Below, in pieces: positions 31,840 through 43,882 of a stretch of 64,000 bases of DNA; positions within the stretch are counted from its first letter, which is position 1, and each line of letters begins with the position of its first letter. The translations under genes and the position numbers were made by a program. Origin of the DNA: Branchipolynoe longqiensis (Eukaryota; Annelida; Polychaeta; Phyllodocida; Polynoidae); assembly GCA_030323885.1 (NCBI GenBank), contig CM059190.1, positions 104,139,856 through 104,203,855 on the forward strand, written 5' to 3'. The notes below the pieces were generated by a model. That model made no database searches, was not told the DNA's origin, and saw only the letters and a program-made list of their open reading frames with translations.

Positions 31840-32560
31840 GGCATCAGCGAGTAGTAAAGCAAAGTAGAGTGCCGCGTTCCTATCAGCGCGCACGCGCGTA
31901 GAGTGTAATGGGTGTGGTAGGTGGTGGTGGTGGTGGTGGTGGCGGTGGTGCTGGTGGTGGTGGTGGCGCGGGAGGGGAGGGGGGGAGGTAAGTCCGTGTG
32001 TGTTGGTTGCTGGTTCGATCACGGGGCTACTGGAGCTGGGCTGCTGGAGCAGGGTCTGCGACGGAGGCCGAGCGTGGAGTGACAACTTACTCTTGTAGGC
32101 AGTAGTCAAAGAGTGTCAGTCGGCGGGACCGGTGGTGGGGTGGCATCGCCCGGGGGAGGGTGGCGCGGAGGCGGCGTGTGTATATGAATGAGTGGGCGGA
32201 GTAGGAGACCGCCTTCACCGGACACAGCGCCCCACCAGGGATGTGACGACCCCGCCCCGCCCCGCCCATCGCGTCACACCGCCCCGGGAATCTGCCCCGC
32301 CCTGCCCCGCCCAACAGTCCCTCCCTCCTCCATCACTCCGCGCTTCATCGCCCGCCGCCCGCCGCCCGCCTCCCGACACCCGCCGCCAGCCGCTAGGAAG
32401 GGAGGGACGGAGCGGGGTGGGAGGGAGGGACGAGGGAGAGGGGAGGCAGAGGGGAGGGAAGGAGGAGGGAGGGAGAGGGCGGGTGGGCGGCACTTAACAA
32501 TGCAATGATCGGCAATAGGCGGCAGGGGGCGCCACTGGTACGGCGCGGCGAGTGGTCGGA
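31840..32560. promoter_or_regulatory. CpG-rich block, candidate CpG island
   Basis: Dense CG dinucleotides and repeated GC-box-like words (CCCCGCCCCGCCC, GGGCGGAG) between 31850 and 32530. A (GGT)n run at 31921-31965 and a TATATGAATGAG stretch near 32181 are also present. It could be a host promoter region or simply GC-rich repeat. No downstream exon is recognisable. Confidence 0.35.
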
Positions 32561-32574
32561 GTGACGGCGACACG

Positions 32575-33175
32575 ACAACACGGCCCGACGGGAGGAAGAC
32601 GGGCTGGGCCGGGGAACGACACACCGGGAGGACGGCGGGCCGGACCAGTGAACGGCACGCCGGGAGGAGGGCGGGCTGGACCAGGGAACGGGAAGCCGGG
32701 AGGAGGGAGGGCTGGACCAGGGAACGGCACGCCGGGAGGAGGGCGGGCTGGACCAGGGAACGGGAAGCCGGGAGGAGGGCGGGCTGGACCAGGGAACGGC
32801 ACGTCGGGAGGAGGGCGGGCTGGACCAGGGAACGACACACGGGGAGGACGGCGGGCTGACCAGGGAACGGGGAAGCGGAGGAGGGCGGGCTGGACCAGGG
32901 AACGGCACGTCGGGAGGAGGGCGGGCTGGACCAGGGAACGGCACGCCGGGAGGAGGGCGGGCTGGACCAGGGAACGGCACGCTGGGAGGAGGGCGGGCTG
33001 GACCAGGGAACGGCACGCCGGGAGGAGGGTGGGCTGGACCAGGGAACGGCACGTCGGGAGGAGGGCGGGCTGGACCAGGGAACAGGAAGCCGGGAGGAGG
33101 GCGGGCTGGACCGGGGAACGGCACGCCGGGAGGAGGGCGGGCTGGACCAGGGAACGGCACGCCGGGGCCACACTG
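32575..33175. repeat. 36-bp GC-rich minisatellite
   Basis: About 16 units built from GGGAGGAGGGCGGGCTGGAC and CAGGGAACGGCACGCC. Long readings on both strands (PARPP, PSSRRAVPWSS) are a consequence of a 36-base, frame-preserving unit. Confidence 0.95.
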
Positions 33176-33318
33176 GACGGGACGGGGAGGGGTATGGATG
33201 GAATAGTGGGACAGGGTGGGGATGGGATACTGCGGTCACACTGGAGGGTAGGGGTGGAGCTAGGGTTGGGAGGGTTAGGGGGATGGGGGAATGAGGGGTA
33301 GGGAGGGGTGGGGGACGG

Positions 33319-33877
33319 TAAACGCTCAGTCACACCTTACCGGATTGGGGTACCGGATAGAAAACGGACACTGTCCAGTGAAATACTTCAATGTCCGTTT
33401 TATATATATGGTACGCATCCGGCATGCCTGTTCTCTGTCTGGTGGTGTCCGGTGTGTACGGTGGCAAGTTTTGAACATGCACAAAACTTGTGCATGACAC
33501 CGCCGGACTGATGTGTACGGTTGGTGTCCGTTTTAAGTCTGTTTAGTCCATTTTGTCTGGTTCATGTCCGGTACCCATTCGTTACGTGTCCGGTTTGCTT
33601 CCTGCAGAGTCCGTTGATGGTGTTGCGGGAATTCGATCAGTATATCGTTCGTTCTATCCATTAGACATTCGGTTGTCGTTTGGTTATCGTACAGTTATCG
33701 TCTGGTGGCTAGTCATTAATGTACGTTCCTTGTACATTTAGCATCCATTTTGTCCGCCGGTCTTTGCAACATTTCGAAACATTTCAGTACATTTTGATAC
33801 TGAACACCAACGGACTAGAAAATTCTCTCTCCGGTTGTGTCCGGTACTCAATCCGGTTAGGTGTGACAGGCACTTTA
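33319..33877. mobile_element. Hairpin-core element E4 (~553 bp)
   Basis: Termini TAAACGCTCAGTCACACC and GGTGTGACAGGCACTTTA. The degenerate palindrome at 33465-33490 (CAAGTTTTGAACATG / CACAAAACTTG) lies 156 bases from the left end. The interior repeats GTCCGGT, GTCCGTTTT and CATTTCG words. TAA is at the left flank and part of it at the right. Confidence 0.75.
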
Positions 33878-33884
33878 CAGGCAA

Positions 33885-34237
33885 GGTGGTGGTGCGAAGG
33901 CATGGAGAGGGATGGGTGGGGAGGTTGGGGAGGGGTTGGGAGGGGGTGCGGAGGGGTTGGAGGGGGTGGGGAGGGGTGGGGTAGGGAGGGGCGGGGTGGG
34001 GACAGGGAGTAGAGGGGCGTGGAGGGGTGGAGAGGGTGGGGAGCTGGGAGGGGTGGGGAAGGGTGGGGAGGGTGGGGAGGGGGCAGGTAGAAGAGGGGCG
34101 GGGAAGGGTGGGGTGGGTGGGGAGCTGGCAGGGGCGGGGAAGGGTGGAGAGGGGCGGGGAGGGGACAGTGAGGAGAGGGCCCGGAAGGGTGGGGAGGGGG
34201 GCAGGGTGGAGAAGGGCGGGGAACGGAAGGGGTGGGG
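33885..34237. repeat. G-rich array (GGGGTGGGGAGG words)
   Basis: About 350 bases of imperfect GGGGAGGGGTGG units, quadruplex-capable. ORFs are compositional. Confidence 0.95.
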
Positions 34238-34485
34238 AGACTTGTGATAGTGCGCACTCATTGTGCCCTTATAGTGCTGCCTCACAGGGAGACCAGGCCA
34301 ACAGCACCATGACACGATATCCCACACAGTCACATTATCCTGATACTGTGCTAAGCTAGTCCTTGCCCTATCCTAGTAATGCCAAGCTTAGACTAGGTAG
34401 CTAAAAGTATCAATTTTGGAAGTTACTGATTCGACTCGGCTGATGGGAAGCCTGCGCTCTACCGATTCGGCCACCGCGTGCGGTT
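34238..34485 (-). mobile_element. SINE family A, tail lost
   Basis: GACTTGTGATAGTGCGCACT, CACGATATCCCACACAGTCA, ending GCGCTCTACCGATTCGGCCA. Confidence 0.85.
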
Positions 34486-34487
34486 CG

Positions 34488-35025
34488 TGTGTATGTGTGT
34501 GAGTGTGTGCATGTCTATGAGTGTGTGAGTGTGTGTAAGTGTGAGTGTGTATGTGTGTGAGTGTGTGCAAGTCTATGAGTGTGTGAGTGTGTGTACTTGT
34601 GAGTGTGTATGTGTGTGTGAGTGTGTGCATGTCTATGAGTGTATGAGTGTGTGTACTTGTGAGTGTGTATATGTGTGTGAGTGTGTGCATGTCTGTGAGT
34701 GTGTCAGTGTGTGTATGTGTGAGTGTGTATGTGTGTGTGAGTGTGTGCAAATCTATGAGTGTGTGAGTGTTTGTATGTGTGAGTGTGTATATGTGTGTGA
34801 GTGTGTGCATATCTGTGAGTGTGTGAGTGTATGTATGTGTGAGTGTGTATATGTGTGTGAGTGTGTGCATGTCTGTGAGTGTGTGTATGTGTGAGTGTGT
34901 ATACGTGTGTGAGTGTGTGCATGTATATGACTGTGTGAGTGTGTGTACATGTGAGTGTGTATATGTGTGTGAATGTGTGCATGTCTGTGAGTGTGTGAGT
35001 GTATGTACGTGTGAGTGTGTATTAC
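34488..35025. repeat. GT-rich higher-order repeat, ~60-bp unit
   Basis: GAGTGTGTGCATGTCTATGA recurs about every 60 bases from 34501 to about 34972 within GTGTGA sequence. Confidence 0.95.
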
Positions 35026-35220
35026 CATACTTCTCCTTGGTAATAACGTGGGTGGGCCATGAGTCCTGAACTAATCTTTGGACATGTTCAAAAGAGCGCT
35101 ACGTTAGAGGCTGAATGAATTATTTATCCATACCGTAACGTGTTTATCCATACCAAAACCTGCCGTACCTTAACATATTTCAACGTAGTTTAACATACTT
35201 ACACCACGTTTGACCCACCA

Positions 35221-35530
35221 AGATCCTGTACAAGCTACATCCTATATAGTTGTTGAACCTACCCTGTGTATGTATATGTAAGTGCATTGCCTGTATGTAT
35301 GTAATTGTAAGCATTAATAGACTTACAATTCTAGGGGGACGAGTGTAGTGGTCTGCACTGACCTCTCAGGCAAGGAGTCACATAGACAGGTAGGCATGGG
35401 TAGTGTGGTGATATCAGGGAGCCTATGTGCTGTAATGGTTAGCACACTGGCCCGGAATGCCAAGAGATGGGGGTTCGAGTCCCACTCTAGGTGCAAGATT
35501 TCCTATTGTCATCACCCCCACGACACTATT
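35221..35530 (+). repeat. 321-bp tRNA-headed repeat, partial tandem pair
   Basis: The end of one unit (GATCCTGTACAAGCTACATC to the unit end at 35344) is followed head-to-tail by a second unit from 35345. Its tRNA-like block has TGCTGTAATGGTTAGCACAC and GGGTTCGAGTCCCACTC. Confidence 0.9.
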
Positions 35531-35544
35531 ATATTGCAAGTGGG

Positions 35545-37345
35545 ACAACTTGCTATGGGAAGGACATGTTGCTGTGTGAGGGACAGGTTGCTGTGTGAGG
35601 GACATGTTGCTCTGAGGGACAGGTTCCTATGGAAGGGACATTCTGCTATGGGAGGGACATGTTATTGTGGGAGGGACATGTTGCTGTGTGAGGGACAGGC
35701 TGCTGTGTGAGGGACATGTTGCTGTGTGAGGGACATGCTGCTGTGTGAGAGACATGCTGCTGTGTGATGGACATGTTGCTGTGAGATGGACATGCTGTGT
35801 GAGGGACAGGCTGCTGTGTGAGGGACATGTTGCTCTGAGGGACAGGTTGCTATGGGAGGGACATTCTGCTATGGGAGGGACATGTTATTGTGGGAGGGAC
35901 ATGTTGCTGTGTGAGGGCCAGGCTGCTGTGTGAGGGACAGGTTGATGTGTGAGGGACAGGTTGCTGTGTGAGGGACATGTTGCTCTGAGGGACAGGTTGC
36001 TATGGGAGGGACATGTTATTGTGGGAGGGACAGGTTGATGTGTGAGGGACAGGTTGCTGTGAGGGACATGCTACTGTGGGAGGGATAGGTTGCTGTGCGA
36101 GAGACAGGCTGCTGTGTGAGGGACATGTTGCTCTGAGGGACAGGTTGCTGTGAGGGACATGCTACTGTGGGAGGGATAGGTTGCTGTGCGAGAGACAGGC
36201 TGCTGTGTGAGGGACATGTTGCTCTGAGGGACAGGTTGCTGTGAGGGACATGCTACTGTGGGAGGGATAGGTTGCTGTGCGAGAGACAGGCTGCTCTTTG
36301 AGGGACACGTTGATGTGAGGGAATGGTTGCTGTGGGAGGGACATGTTACTGTGGGAGGGATAGGTTGCTGTGTGAGGGACATGTTGCTGTGTGAGGGGCA
36401 GGCTGCTGTGTGAGGGACATGTTGCTCTGAGGTACAGGTTGCGATGGAAGGGACATGTTATTGTGGGAGGCACAGGTTGCTGTGTGAGGGACTGGTTATT
36501 GTGAGGGACAGACTGCTCTGAGGGACATTCTACTGTGGGATGGATAGCTTGATGTGTGAGGGACATGTTGCTGTGTGAGGGATATGCTGCTGTGTGAGGG
36601 ACATGTTGCTCTGAGGGACAGGTTGCTATGGAAGGGCCATGTTATTGTGGGAGGGACAGGTTGATGTGTGAGGGACAGGTTGCTGTGAGGGACATGGTAC
36701 TGTGGGAGGGGCAGGTTGCTGTGAGGGACATGGTACTGTGTGAGGGACAGGTTGCTGTGAGGGACATGGTACTGTGGGAGGGGCAGGTTGCTGTGAGGGA
36801 CATGGTACTGTGGGAGGGGCAGGTTGCTGTGAGGGACATGGTACTGTGGGAGGGGCAGGTTGCTGTGAGAGATATGTTACTGTGGGAGTGGCAGGTTGCT
36901 GTGAGGGACATGGTACTGTGGGAGGGACAGGTTGCTGTGAGGGACATGGTACTGTGGGAGGGGCAGGTTGCTGTGAGGGACATGGTACTGTGGGAGGGGC
37001 AGGTTGCTGTGAGGGACATGATACTGTGGGAGGGGCAGGTTGCTGTGAGGGACATGCTACTGTGGGAGGGGAAGGTTGCTGTGAGGGACATGGTACTGTG
37101 TGAGGGACATGTTGCTGTGAGGGACATGGTACTGTGGGAGGGGCAGGTTGCTGTGAGGGACATGATACTGTGGGAGGGACAGGTTGCTGTGAGGGACATG
37201 GTACTGTGGGAGGGGCAGGTTGCTGTGAGGGACATGGTACTGTGGGAGGGGCAGGTTGCTGTGACGGACATGGTACTGTGGGAGGGGCAGGTTGCTGTCA
37301 GGGACATGGTACTGTGGGAGGGGCAGGTTGATGTGAGGGACTCTT
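35545..37345. repeat. 1.8-kb minisatellite GAGGGACATG..., 36-bp units in the second half
   Basis: The first part (35545-36640) is a mosaic of GGACATGTTGCTGTGTGAGG and GGACAGGTTGCTATGGGAGG-type words. From 36660 to 37340 regular 36-base units occur (GGGACATGGTACTGTGGGAG + GGGCAGGTTGCTGTGA). Readings of 317 and 221 residues are repeat by-products. Confidence 0.95.
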
Positions 37346-37374
37346 TGCTGTGGGAGGGACATGTTTATGTGAGA

Positions 37375-37940
37375 TATAAGCATTATATATATATAAATTG
37401 GCAGGTGCTGCCTTTTGTTCAATATTTATTATTTATTATTACTACACATGTACATATGCGATTTGATCCGGGCCTATTGGCGCCACTGTCACTTCCCGTG
37501 CCGATCTGCCGCCAAATCGCCATTCGCTTCGAGATTTTGTCCTCCATCCCGGACCCTCTAGACTCAAGGCGACACTCGTGATGTTACCTCAGACCTACTC
37601 ACCAAACCCTCAGTGATCAAACCCCAGGAAATGATGCAAGCACACAAGGATAGACGTTAATAAAATGGTCATGTGCTATACTTAGTCATTGATCGCTATT
37701 CATACAAAGAGGGACATAACTTATAGTTTTCCTCAGCAAACATTTGAACAGAACACACCCCACCCAGGTCAAAGTGCACTACATAAGGTATAAGCAGGTA
37801 TACACTTATTAAATATGTAATGCATCTGTCACCGTACTGTATTCACCACCCTGCTAATACTACTAACAGAGGTGGAACGCCTGTGACCCAGAGGTCATTT
37901 GTCCGCGCTGTCAACCACCCAACTGCACTCCCTCCTCCAG
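37375..37940. other. No gene recognised
   Basis: Begins with a short TATATATATA run. The rest has ordinary composition and no supported ORF or repeat. Confidence 0.45.
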
Positions 37941-37943
37941 CCA

Positions 37944-38062
37944 CCAGACGGATTGGCCAAATGAGTTCAGCGTCCGTCTCCCGTTGGTAGATCGTGGGAT
38001 TCGGACCCTGGTCGAGTCAAATCGATGACTTAAAAAGGGATACTTGTCGCTTCCTAGCAGCT
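37944..38062 (+). mobile_element. SINE family A, 5' head only
   Basis: CACCAGACGGATTGGCCAAA, then GTGGGATTCGGACCCTGGTC (B-box region) and TTAAAAAGGGATACTTGTCG. Truncated by the GAT array. Confidence 0.85.
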
Positions 38063-38102
38063 GGTGACGTCACTGCCCGCCACTATGTCACGGTGACGCT
38101 TA

Positions 38103-38930
38103 TTGACATGATGAAGGTTACGATGATGGTGATTGTGATGATTGTGATGATTGAAATGTGTGTGATGATTGTGATGATTGTGATGATTGTGATGATTGTG
38201 ATGATTGTGATGGTTGTGATGATGGTTGTGATGATGGTTGTGATGATGGTTGTGATGATGGTTGTGATGATGGTTGTGATGGTTGTGATGCTTTTGATGA
38301 TTGTGATGCTGATTATGATGGTAATGATGATTGTGATCGGGATTGTGATGATGATTGTGATGGTGATCATGATGATCGTGTTTGCGATGATGATTGTGAT
38401 CATGATTGTGATCATGATTGTGATGATGGTTGTATTGATGATTGTGATGATGGTTGTGATGATGGTTGTGATGCTGATTGCGATGCTGATTGTGATGCTG
38501 ATTGTGATGATGATTGTGATGATTGTGATAATGATCATGATGATGAATGTGATGGCAATGGTGATGATGATTGTGATGCTGATTGTGATGACGGTTGTGA
38601 TGATGATTGTGATGCTGATTATGCTGATTGTTATGCTGATTGTGATGATTGTGATGCTGATTGTGATGATGACTGTTGTGATGATGATTGTTGTGATGAT
38701 TAGGATAATGATTGTAATGATGATTGTGATGATTGTGATGATGACTGTAGTGATGAGTGTGGTGATGAGTGTGGTGATGAGTATGGTGATGATTGTGATG
38801 ATGATTGCGATGATGATTGTAATGATGATGGTGATGATGATTGTGATGATGATTGTGATGATGGTTGCGATGATGATTGTGATGATGATTATGCTAATGA
38901 TTGTGATCATTATTGTGGTGATGACTTACC
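38103..38930. repeat. GAT/TGTGAT trinucleotide-based array
   Basis: About 830 bases of TGTGATGATTG-type words. The three frames give M/V/I, C/D and I/T strings. Confidence 0.95.
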
Positions 38931-38989
38931 AACTGCCTTCACTTCATTAATTTGACTATTCCTATAATGACAGGAAACTAGCTATGATG

Positions 38990-39080
38990 AGGTCGATGCA
39001 ATGAGCTCGATGCAATAATGAGCTCGATGCAATAATGAGCTCGATGCAATAATGAGCTCGATGCAATAATGAGCTCGATG
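38990..39080. repeat. 17-bp minisatellite GAGCTCGATGCAATAAT
   Basis: Five perfect or near-perfect units. Confidence 0.9.
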
Positions 39081-39144
39081 CTACATTATCCTTTGAAGAC
39101 AATGTCCTTCTGCCCCTTACTAAGGTAAAACAGGAAAACATTTT

Positions 39145-39475
39145 AGCAGATAGAATGCGGGCCTCGCGTGTGGAAGGTCGGGAGTTCGGTACCCGGTCGA
39201 GTCAAACCAATGACTTATAAAATTGTTACTTGTCTCTTCCTAGCTTGTTGCTTGGCATTAATAAGATAGGGCAAGGACTGGTTAGCTCAGTGTCACGATA
39301 ATGGGACTGAGTGGGATATCGGGTCATGGTGCGGGCAGCCTGATTTCCCAGTGGGGCTGCACTATAAAGTCACCATGAGTGTGCACTGTCACAAGTCGGT
39401 AGGTACCCGCCCTGATATGACCTTAGATGTTGTCAGGACGTAGAACTCCAACAACCAACCAACCAAGCGGCCCGT
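39145..39475 (+). mobile_element. SINE family A
   Basis: Head fragment GAAGGTCGGGAGTTCGGTAC, body GGGACTGAGTGGGATATCGG, tail CTGATATGACCTTAGATGTT, ending (CCAA)n. Confidence 0.9.
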
Positions 39476-39649
39476 TCCAGCGTCGACTGACTGGTGGCAA
39501 AAGCGGCCACAGACGCTGCCGTCAGCAAGCATCGCTAGGTGGCAGCACTGCGGTGACTCAGCAAGTTTCTGGACAGACACTTAGGAAGGAAGGTGTGGGG
39601 GGGGGGGGGGCTGGCTCCCGCCCAGCCTCCACATGTGATCAGGCATCTG

Positions 39650-39740
39650 TGTTGTTGTTTGTTGAAGTTTTACATCCCGACAACATCAAAGGTCATATCG
39701 GGACTTGTGCCAGTACACACTCATGGTGACTTTTTTGTTG
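39650..39740 (-). mobile_element. SINE family A 3' fragment
   Basis: GTTGAAGTTTTACATCCCGA ... CAGTACACACTCATGGTGAC. The body is lost. Confidence 0.85.
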
Positions 39741-40211
39741 TTTTGTTTTGATACAGTATTTATTCTGCCGATGGCGTGTAAGCTCCCGCTTGTTTTCAAC
39801 GCTGGACAGCTGTGAGGAATGTTATGGTGTATGCCTGGGTTCCGGTTCCGGGTTGATATCCGGGACATCCACCAGCATTTATTTAAGTAGTTAGTATCTA
39901 TGTTATATTTTTTTTATTTTTTTTATGTAACTTCCTATTGTATAACTAATATCTTAGCCTAGTACGTACATCTAGTTAGATGGTAATAGGCTTGTGAATG
40001 AGGATGTGTTCCCAGAATTTGTTTGTTTGTTTTGTTTGCAGCTTTCCTTTCACTTGTGCCCTGTCCCTCGTTAGTGCCTAGATGTGCCATAACACATCCG
40101 TAATCTTCGAGACTGCAACCAGGTGGGTCGGATGTGGTGTTAATTTGTTAACCATAGTGCTAATGGCATTGTCACTGACTTTTTGTTTTACCATCTTCCT
40201 TTCACCTGTGC

Positions 40212-40465
40212 CCTGTCCCTAGTTGGTACACAGCTTGTATAGTATTGTCCGATTGGGATACCAAGCAGCCAGCAACATGACCCGATATCCCACTCAGTCA
40301 CATTATCCTGATACTGAGCTAACCAGTCCTTGTCACATCCTAGTAATGTTGGGTGCCGTGCTAAGTTGTGACAAGCATAAATTTTGTAAGTCATTGGTTT
40401 GACTCGACCAGGATTTCGAACTCCTCACCTTCTACCCATCCGACCACCACGTTCGGTCATGAATA
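40212..40465 (-). mobile_element. SINE family A, tail lost
   Basis: CATGACCCGATATCCCACTC, GTTGTGACAAGCATAAATTT, GGATTTCGAACTCCTCACC. A 30-base stretch (CTTTCACCTGTGCCCTGTCC) at about 40198 also occurs at about 40048. Confidence 0.85.
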
Positions 40466-41095
40466 TATCTCTCTCTCTATATATATATATATAATTATGT
40501 ATATATATATGAAAATATATGCAAATATATGTGTATTATAATGAAGTATACTAATATAAATTAACGGATCAAAATCAAAGGTTGATATAATTATTGTATT
40601 TTTGTACAATTGATATTACATGTATTAGGAGTTCCGCGCCCACCCCAGTATAAAAACATGGATGCTCTGCCGCTGTGAGCACCCTATGTGATTACAAAAC
40701 TCTCCCCCTTCATTTCACCTGTGATGCAATCAGTCTAATCAATTTAACCATGTCTGGAAAGAGGAAGGAAAACTAGTCACAAGGATGAACAGTGAATAAG
40801 TTGTGCTTTATTGGCAGCAACTCCTGTCATCCCCCTTACATGTGACCTAGCACCTGTACTCCTCATATACTGCCCACACTATGTCTCATTGTCACTTTAA
40901 CCGGTATACTGAAAGCAGTGCCTACAGCCCATGGGACAGGAGTCCTATGGCTGTGTATACACTCAATTAGAATAGCTGAATTTTGATAGCATCAGACAGA
41001 GTCTGGGGTCCTGCTCTAGAGTAGGTGTGTCTCACTCAAGAGCCAGGATGAGAGTAATTTTCCTTCAGTGTGTCTGAAGCAAACTTCTTGAATAA
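40466..41095. other. TA-rich start, otherwise no recognised feature
   Basis: 40470-40545 TATA-rich. The remainder has ordinary composition without a supported ORF. Confidence 0.45.
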
Positions 41096-41675
41096 TTCAT
41101 TAGTGAGACTAGTGTGTGGTCAGGATAGGCCAAGGGAGTCAGGTGACCGGACATGCCCCAGCCAGCCAATGAGACACTCCCCACAGACTGGGTGGGTGAC
41201 CACCCCATTATGGGCTGTCACTCAAACCAGCTGCAGGTGTTGTACTCTATACATATGCAAATTAGGCAGGTGGGTCAGTCCGTGGTCTTGGGTGGACAGG
41301 ATGTTGCAAACAGTTACAGATTTGTATATAGTAAAATCATTCTTGTCCTCCTTTGTATTCTTTATGAACACATAGAGAACATTTCAACCATCATGTACTG
41401 TTTCTTGCAAAGGAGCTCGTTTCATTAACTCCAAACATCATATATAACAGATAGCTTACATCATTCAGCATCATGTACATTTCCATCAACTCCACTCATA
41501 ATATATAACACATAGTTTACCTCACTCAGCATCATGTACAATGGGAGTGGGATTCTATTGATTTCAGTTACTTTTAGTTTACATAACTTAAGTCCCACTC
41601 CGACGTCCAAGAATAATAATGCTCTCTGCCAATATATAATTCTTAACCGAAAATCCGTATATTTTTACACCAGGA
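41096..41675. repeat. Dispersed repeat T, copy 2
   Basis: Collinear with 28550-29015. Shares GCCAGCCAATGAGACACTCC, CAAACAGTTACAGAT, AAGAATAATAATGCTCTCTG and CCGAAAATCCGTATATTTTT. It contains an extra internal duplication of AACTCCA...ATATATAACA (about 41435-41515). Confidence 0.75.
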
Positions 41676-41774
41676 CGGAACGCGCGAATGGGGGGGTGGC
41701 GCCACCTGCATTGCGCAAAATGAACCAAAACCTGACCATGCATGTCTCACTTCATGTACCCTGATTTGCCGTAG

Positions 41775-42091
41775 TGGCCTTATATATATATATATACAGT
41801 AATATATATATAAATTATATAATAAGATTATATATATATAGGTATCGGAGAAGAAGTCGTTTCAAGGTTGTATGAGTTCGGACCATAGCTGTCCACATGC
41901 GCATTGGCCGGCTTCAGGTACCGGCATGCTGCCACCGCTGATATATATTCGATGTTCTGTGCCAGCTCGCACCATACTTCCACCGATTGAAAAATTTTGT
42001 ATTGATTAAGGCAAGGCTGTTTTCTTGCCGGAGTGTTACATAAAAGACCTCAGACCAATTTGTATTGTCTTTGTCTCTTCGTAGAACTGCT

Positions 42092-42119
<28 letters not shown>
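41775..42119. other. TA microsatellites flanking unassigned sequence
   Basis: TATATA runs at 41783-41845 and 42091-42119. Between them about 240 bases of GC-richer sequence match nothing else here. Confidence 0.5.
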
Positions 42120-42122
<3 letters not shown>

Positions 42123-42294
42123 TAAAACCTCTCTAAATCTATTGACATTGGGACCGACTTTAAGTAGTCCATTTACGGAGGTGATCGATTTAGGGAGTTA
42201 GAATATGGTTACAGTGGTATTGTTGGGATCCAAATAATGCGATCGATATAGGGGAGTGGTCGATATTTGGAGGTAGGTTCGAGAGGTTTTACTG
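42120..42294 (-). mobile_element. Pogo/Tigger-like MITE, 175 bp
   Basis: CAGTAAAACCTCTCTAAATC ... GAGAGGTTTTACTG, flanked by TA on both sides inside a TA microsatellite. Inverted relative to 20649-20843 (GGGACCGACTTTAA versus TTAAAGTCGGTCCC). Confidence 0.85.
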
Positions 42295-42487
42295 TATATA
42301 TATATATATCAATATAACTATATATATTACTTGGACTACAAACATTAGCCGCATTACACGTATTAAACATTATATGCGAAAAGTTCGGGTGTAAAAACCG
42401 AAAAATCTACTTTAGATATTCGTTATAAAATAGAATGTGTTGTTGTGCTTTACAGGTAAAGTCTATCAATTTCATGTTGGGTCTTAA

Positions 42488-42748
42488 GCCCTGTTCACAC
42501 GGGAAAAATGTGAAGCGAACTAGACAAGGCGAACTAAAGGAGTCGTCCACACGGGCAAAATTATCCGCATCACAGGAATCGATTCACGTAGACTACCTTG
42601 CTTAGGTGGTTTACAGGATCCGCATCACGTGAATCGAATCAGCCCTAATCCGCCTCAGACGTGCGTTCACACGAGAAATGTGATGCGAACTATACAAGTC
42701 GCTTTCTACGAATCGATTTACATCGCCCGTGTGAACACGGCTATAGAT
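42488..42748. mobile_element. MITE with GCCCTGTTCACACGGG ends
   Basis: Left AGCCCTGTTCACACGGG after TTAA, right CCCGTGTGAACACGGCT before TATA. Interior words GTGATGCGAAC and GAATCGATT repeat in both halves. Probably TWA-targeting, like the other CACA-bearing elements here. Confidence 0.75.
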
Positions 42749-42894
42749 TATATAGGCGATGTGTTGATTTCTGTGGGGCAAAACACCCCACGGATTCGAT
42801 TGTCGGAATGACGGTAGCTTCACTTCAAACAATGACGTCATAGCTTCATTTCGTTGCGGACAGCATTTGTCAGTTTGAAAAGTACAGCTTGTTT

Positions 42895-43175
42895 TTATTT
42901 TAATGACGCTTCTAGAGCAGATTGATTGTTGTCATCGGCTATTGGATGTCAAACATATGGTCATTCTGACATATTTCTTTGGAAGAAACCCGCTACCGCC
43001 ACATAGGCTAGTTTTTCCGATAAGCAGCAAGGGGTCTTTTATATGCACTTTCCACATGCAGGACAGCACATACAACAACCTTTGATGAACCAGTTGTGTA
43101 CCACTGGTCGGAACGGAAAATAGCAAATGGTTCCACTGAGCAGGATCCATCCGATGACCGGTGGACACTCTGCTG
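42895..43175 (-). mobile_element. SINE family B, nearly full length
   Basis: Starts in the tail (TTTTAATGACGCTTCTAGAG), continues TTGGATGTCAAACATATGGT, AGCAGCAAGGGGTCTTTTAT, and ends in the head (GAGCAGGATCCATCCGATGA). Confidence 0.85.
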
Positions 43176-43315
43176 CATGACTTGTGAAAGAGGGTGGAAT
43201 GACCGGGGCGGGGGCGGGGTGACCCTGGATTGAGGGTGATGGGGGGGGGGGAGCGGGGTACTGATTCGGTTGTACGTGTTCACGAGTTTAGTGGCAGGTA
43301 AAGGGCCCCGCCCCG

Positions 43316-43415
43316 CCCCGCCCCGCCCCGCCCAGCTTTGACTCGACCGGGATCCGAACTCCAGACCTTCCGCATGCAAGGACTGCGCTCTACCGATTCG
43401 GCCACCACGCCTATT
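43316..43415 (-). mobile_element. SINE family A head
   Basis: A (CCCCG)n run (43308-43333) is followed by TTTGACTCGACCGGGATCCG and GCTCTACCGATTCGGCCACC. Confidence 0.8.
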
Positions 43416-43819
43416 GCCAAAGTGATAAAATCGGAGAAAAACTTATCACAGACAAACTAGGTCGACATTTCGGTTTTTATATTATATTTGTTAAAATACT
43501 TTAAAATTCCAGTTTATGCAGCTGATATGACGAATATAAAAATTCTGAGATATAATTTTAAGTATCTTGGACATGTATATAAAGATACATTTGAAAACAC
43601 AAATGACGCCATTTACAAAAAACAGCTGAATGTGTTTTTTTTCGGCCTCCTAGACTTTGAATAAATCCTCACATAGAAGCTACATATGTGGATTTGGATG
43701 TCTTGGCACCAAACCAACTCTTAGAACACCCCCCTCCCCCCCATGGTTGTTGGGGAAGTCTTCAGTAATTCTCTGGCTAGCAGAACTAAGGAAGTCTGAG
43801 ACACATCCACTTGCCTATC

Positions 43820-43882
43820 CCCGTCCTGATATGACCTTAGATGTTGCTAGGACGTAAAACAAAAACAAACAAACAAACAACA
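43820..43882 (+). mobile_element. 63-bp 5'-truncated SINE family A with target duplication
   Basis: CCGTCCTGATATGACCTTAG to an (ACAA)n tail, flanked by direct repeats ACTTGCCTATC at 43809-43819 and 43883-43893. The 11-bp duplication is the hallmark of target-primed retroposition. Confidence 0.9.

Noticed and set aside
32274..33333. Proline/serine-rich 250-321-residue frames
   Set aside because: Product of a 36-bp unit that preserves frame on both strands, without a start context or any domain.
36628..37581. 317-residue frame CEGQVAVRDMVLWEGQ repeats
   Set aside because: The 36-bp minisatellite is open on the other strand too, and there is no signal peptide, domain or plausible start.
38083..38950. 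Hydrophobic or Asp-rich frames at the GAT array
   Set aside because: Trinucleotide-based repeat; composition alone explains them.
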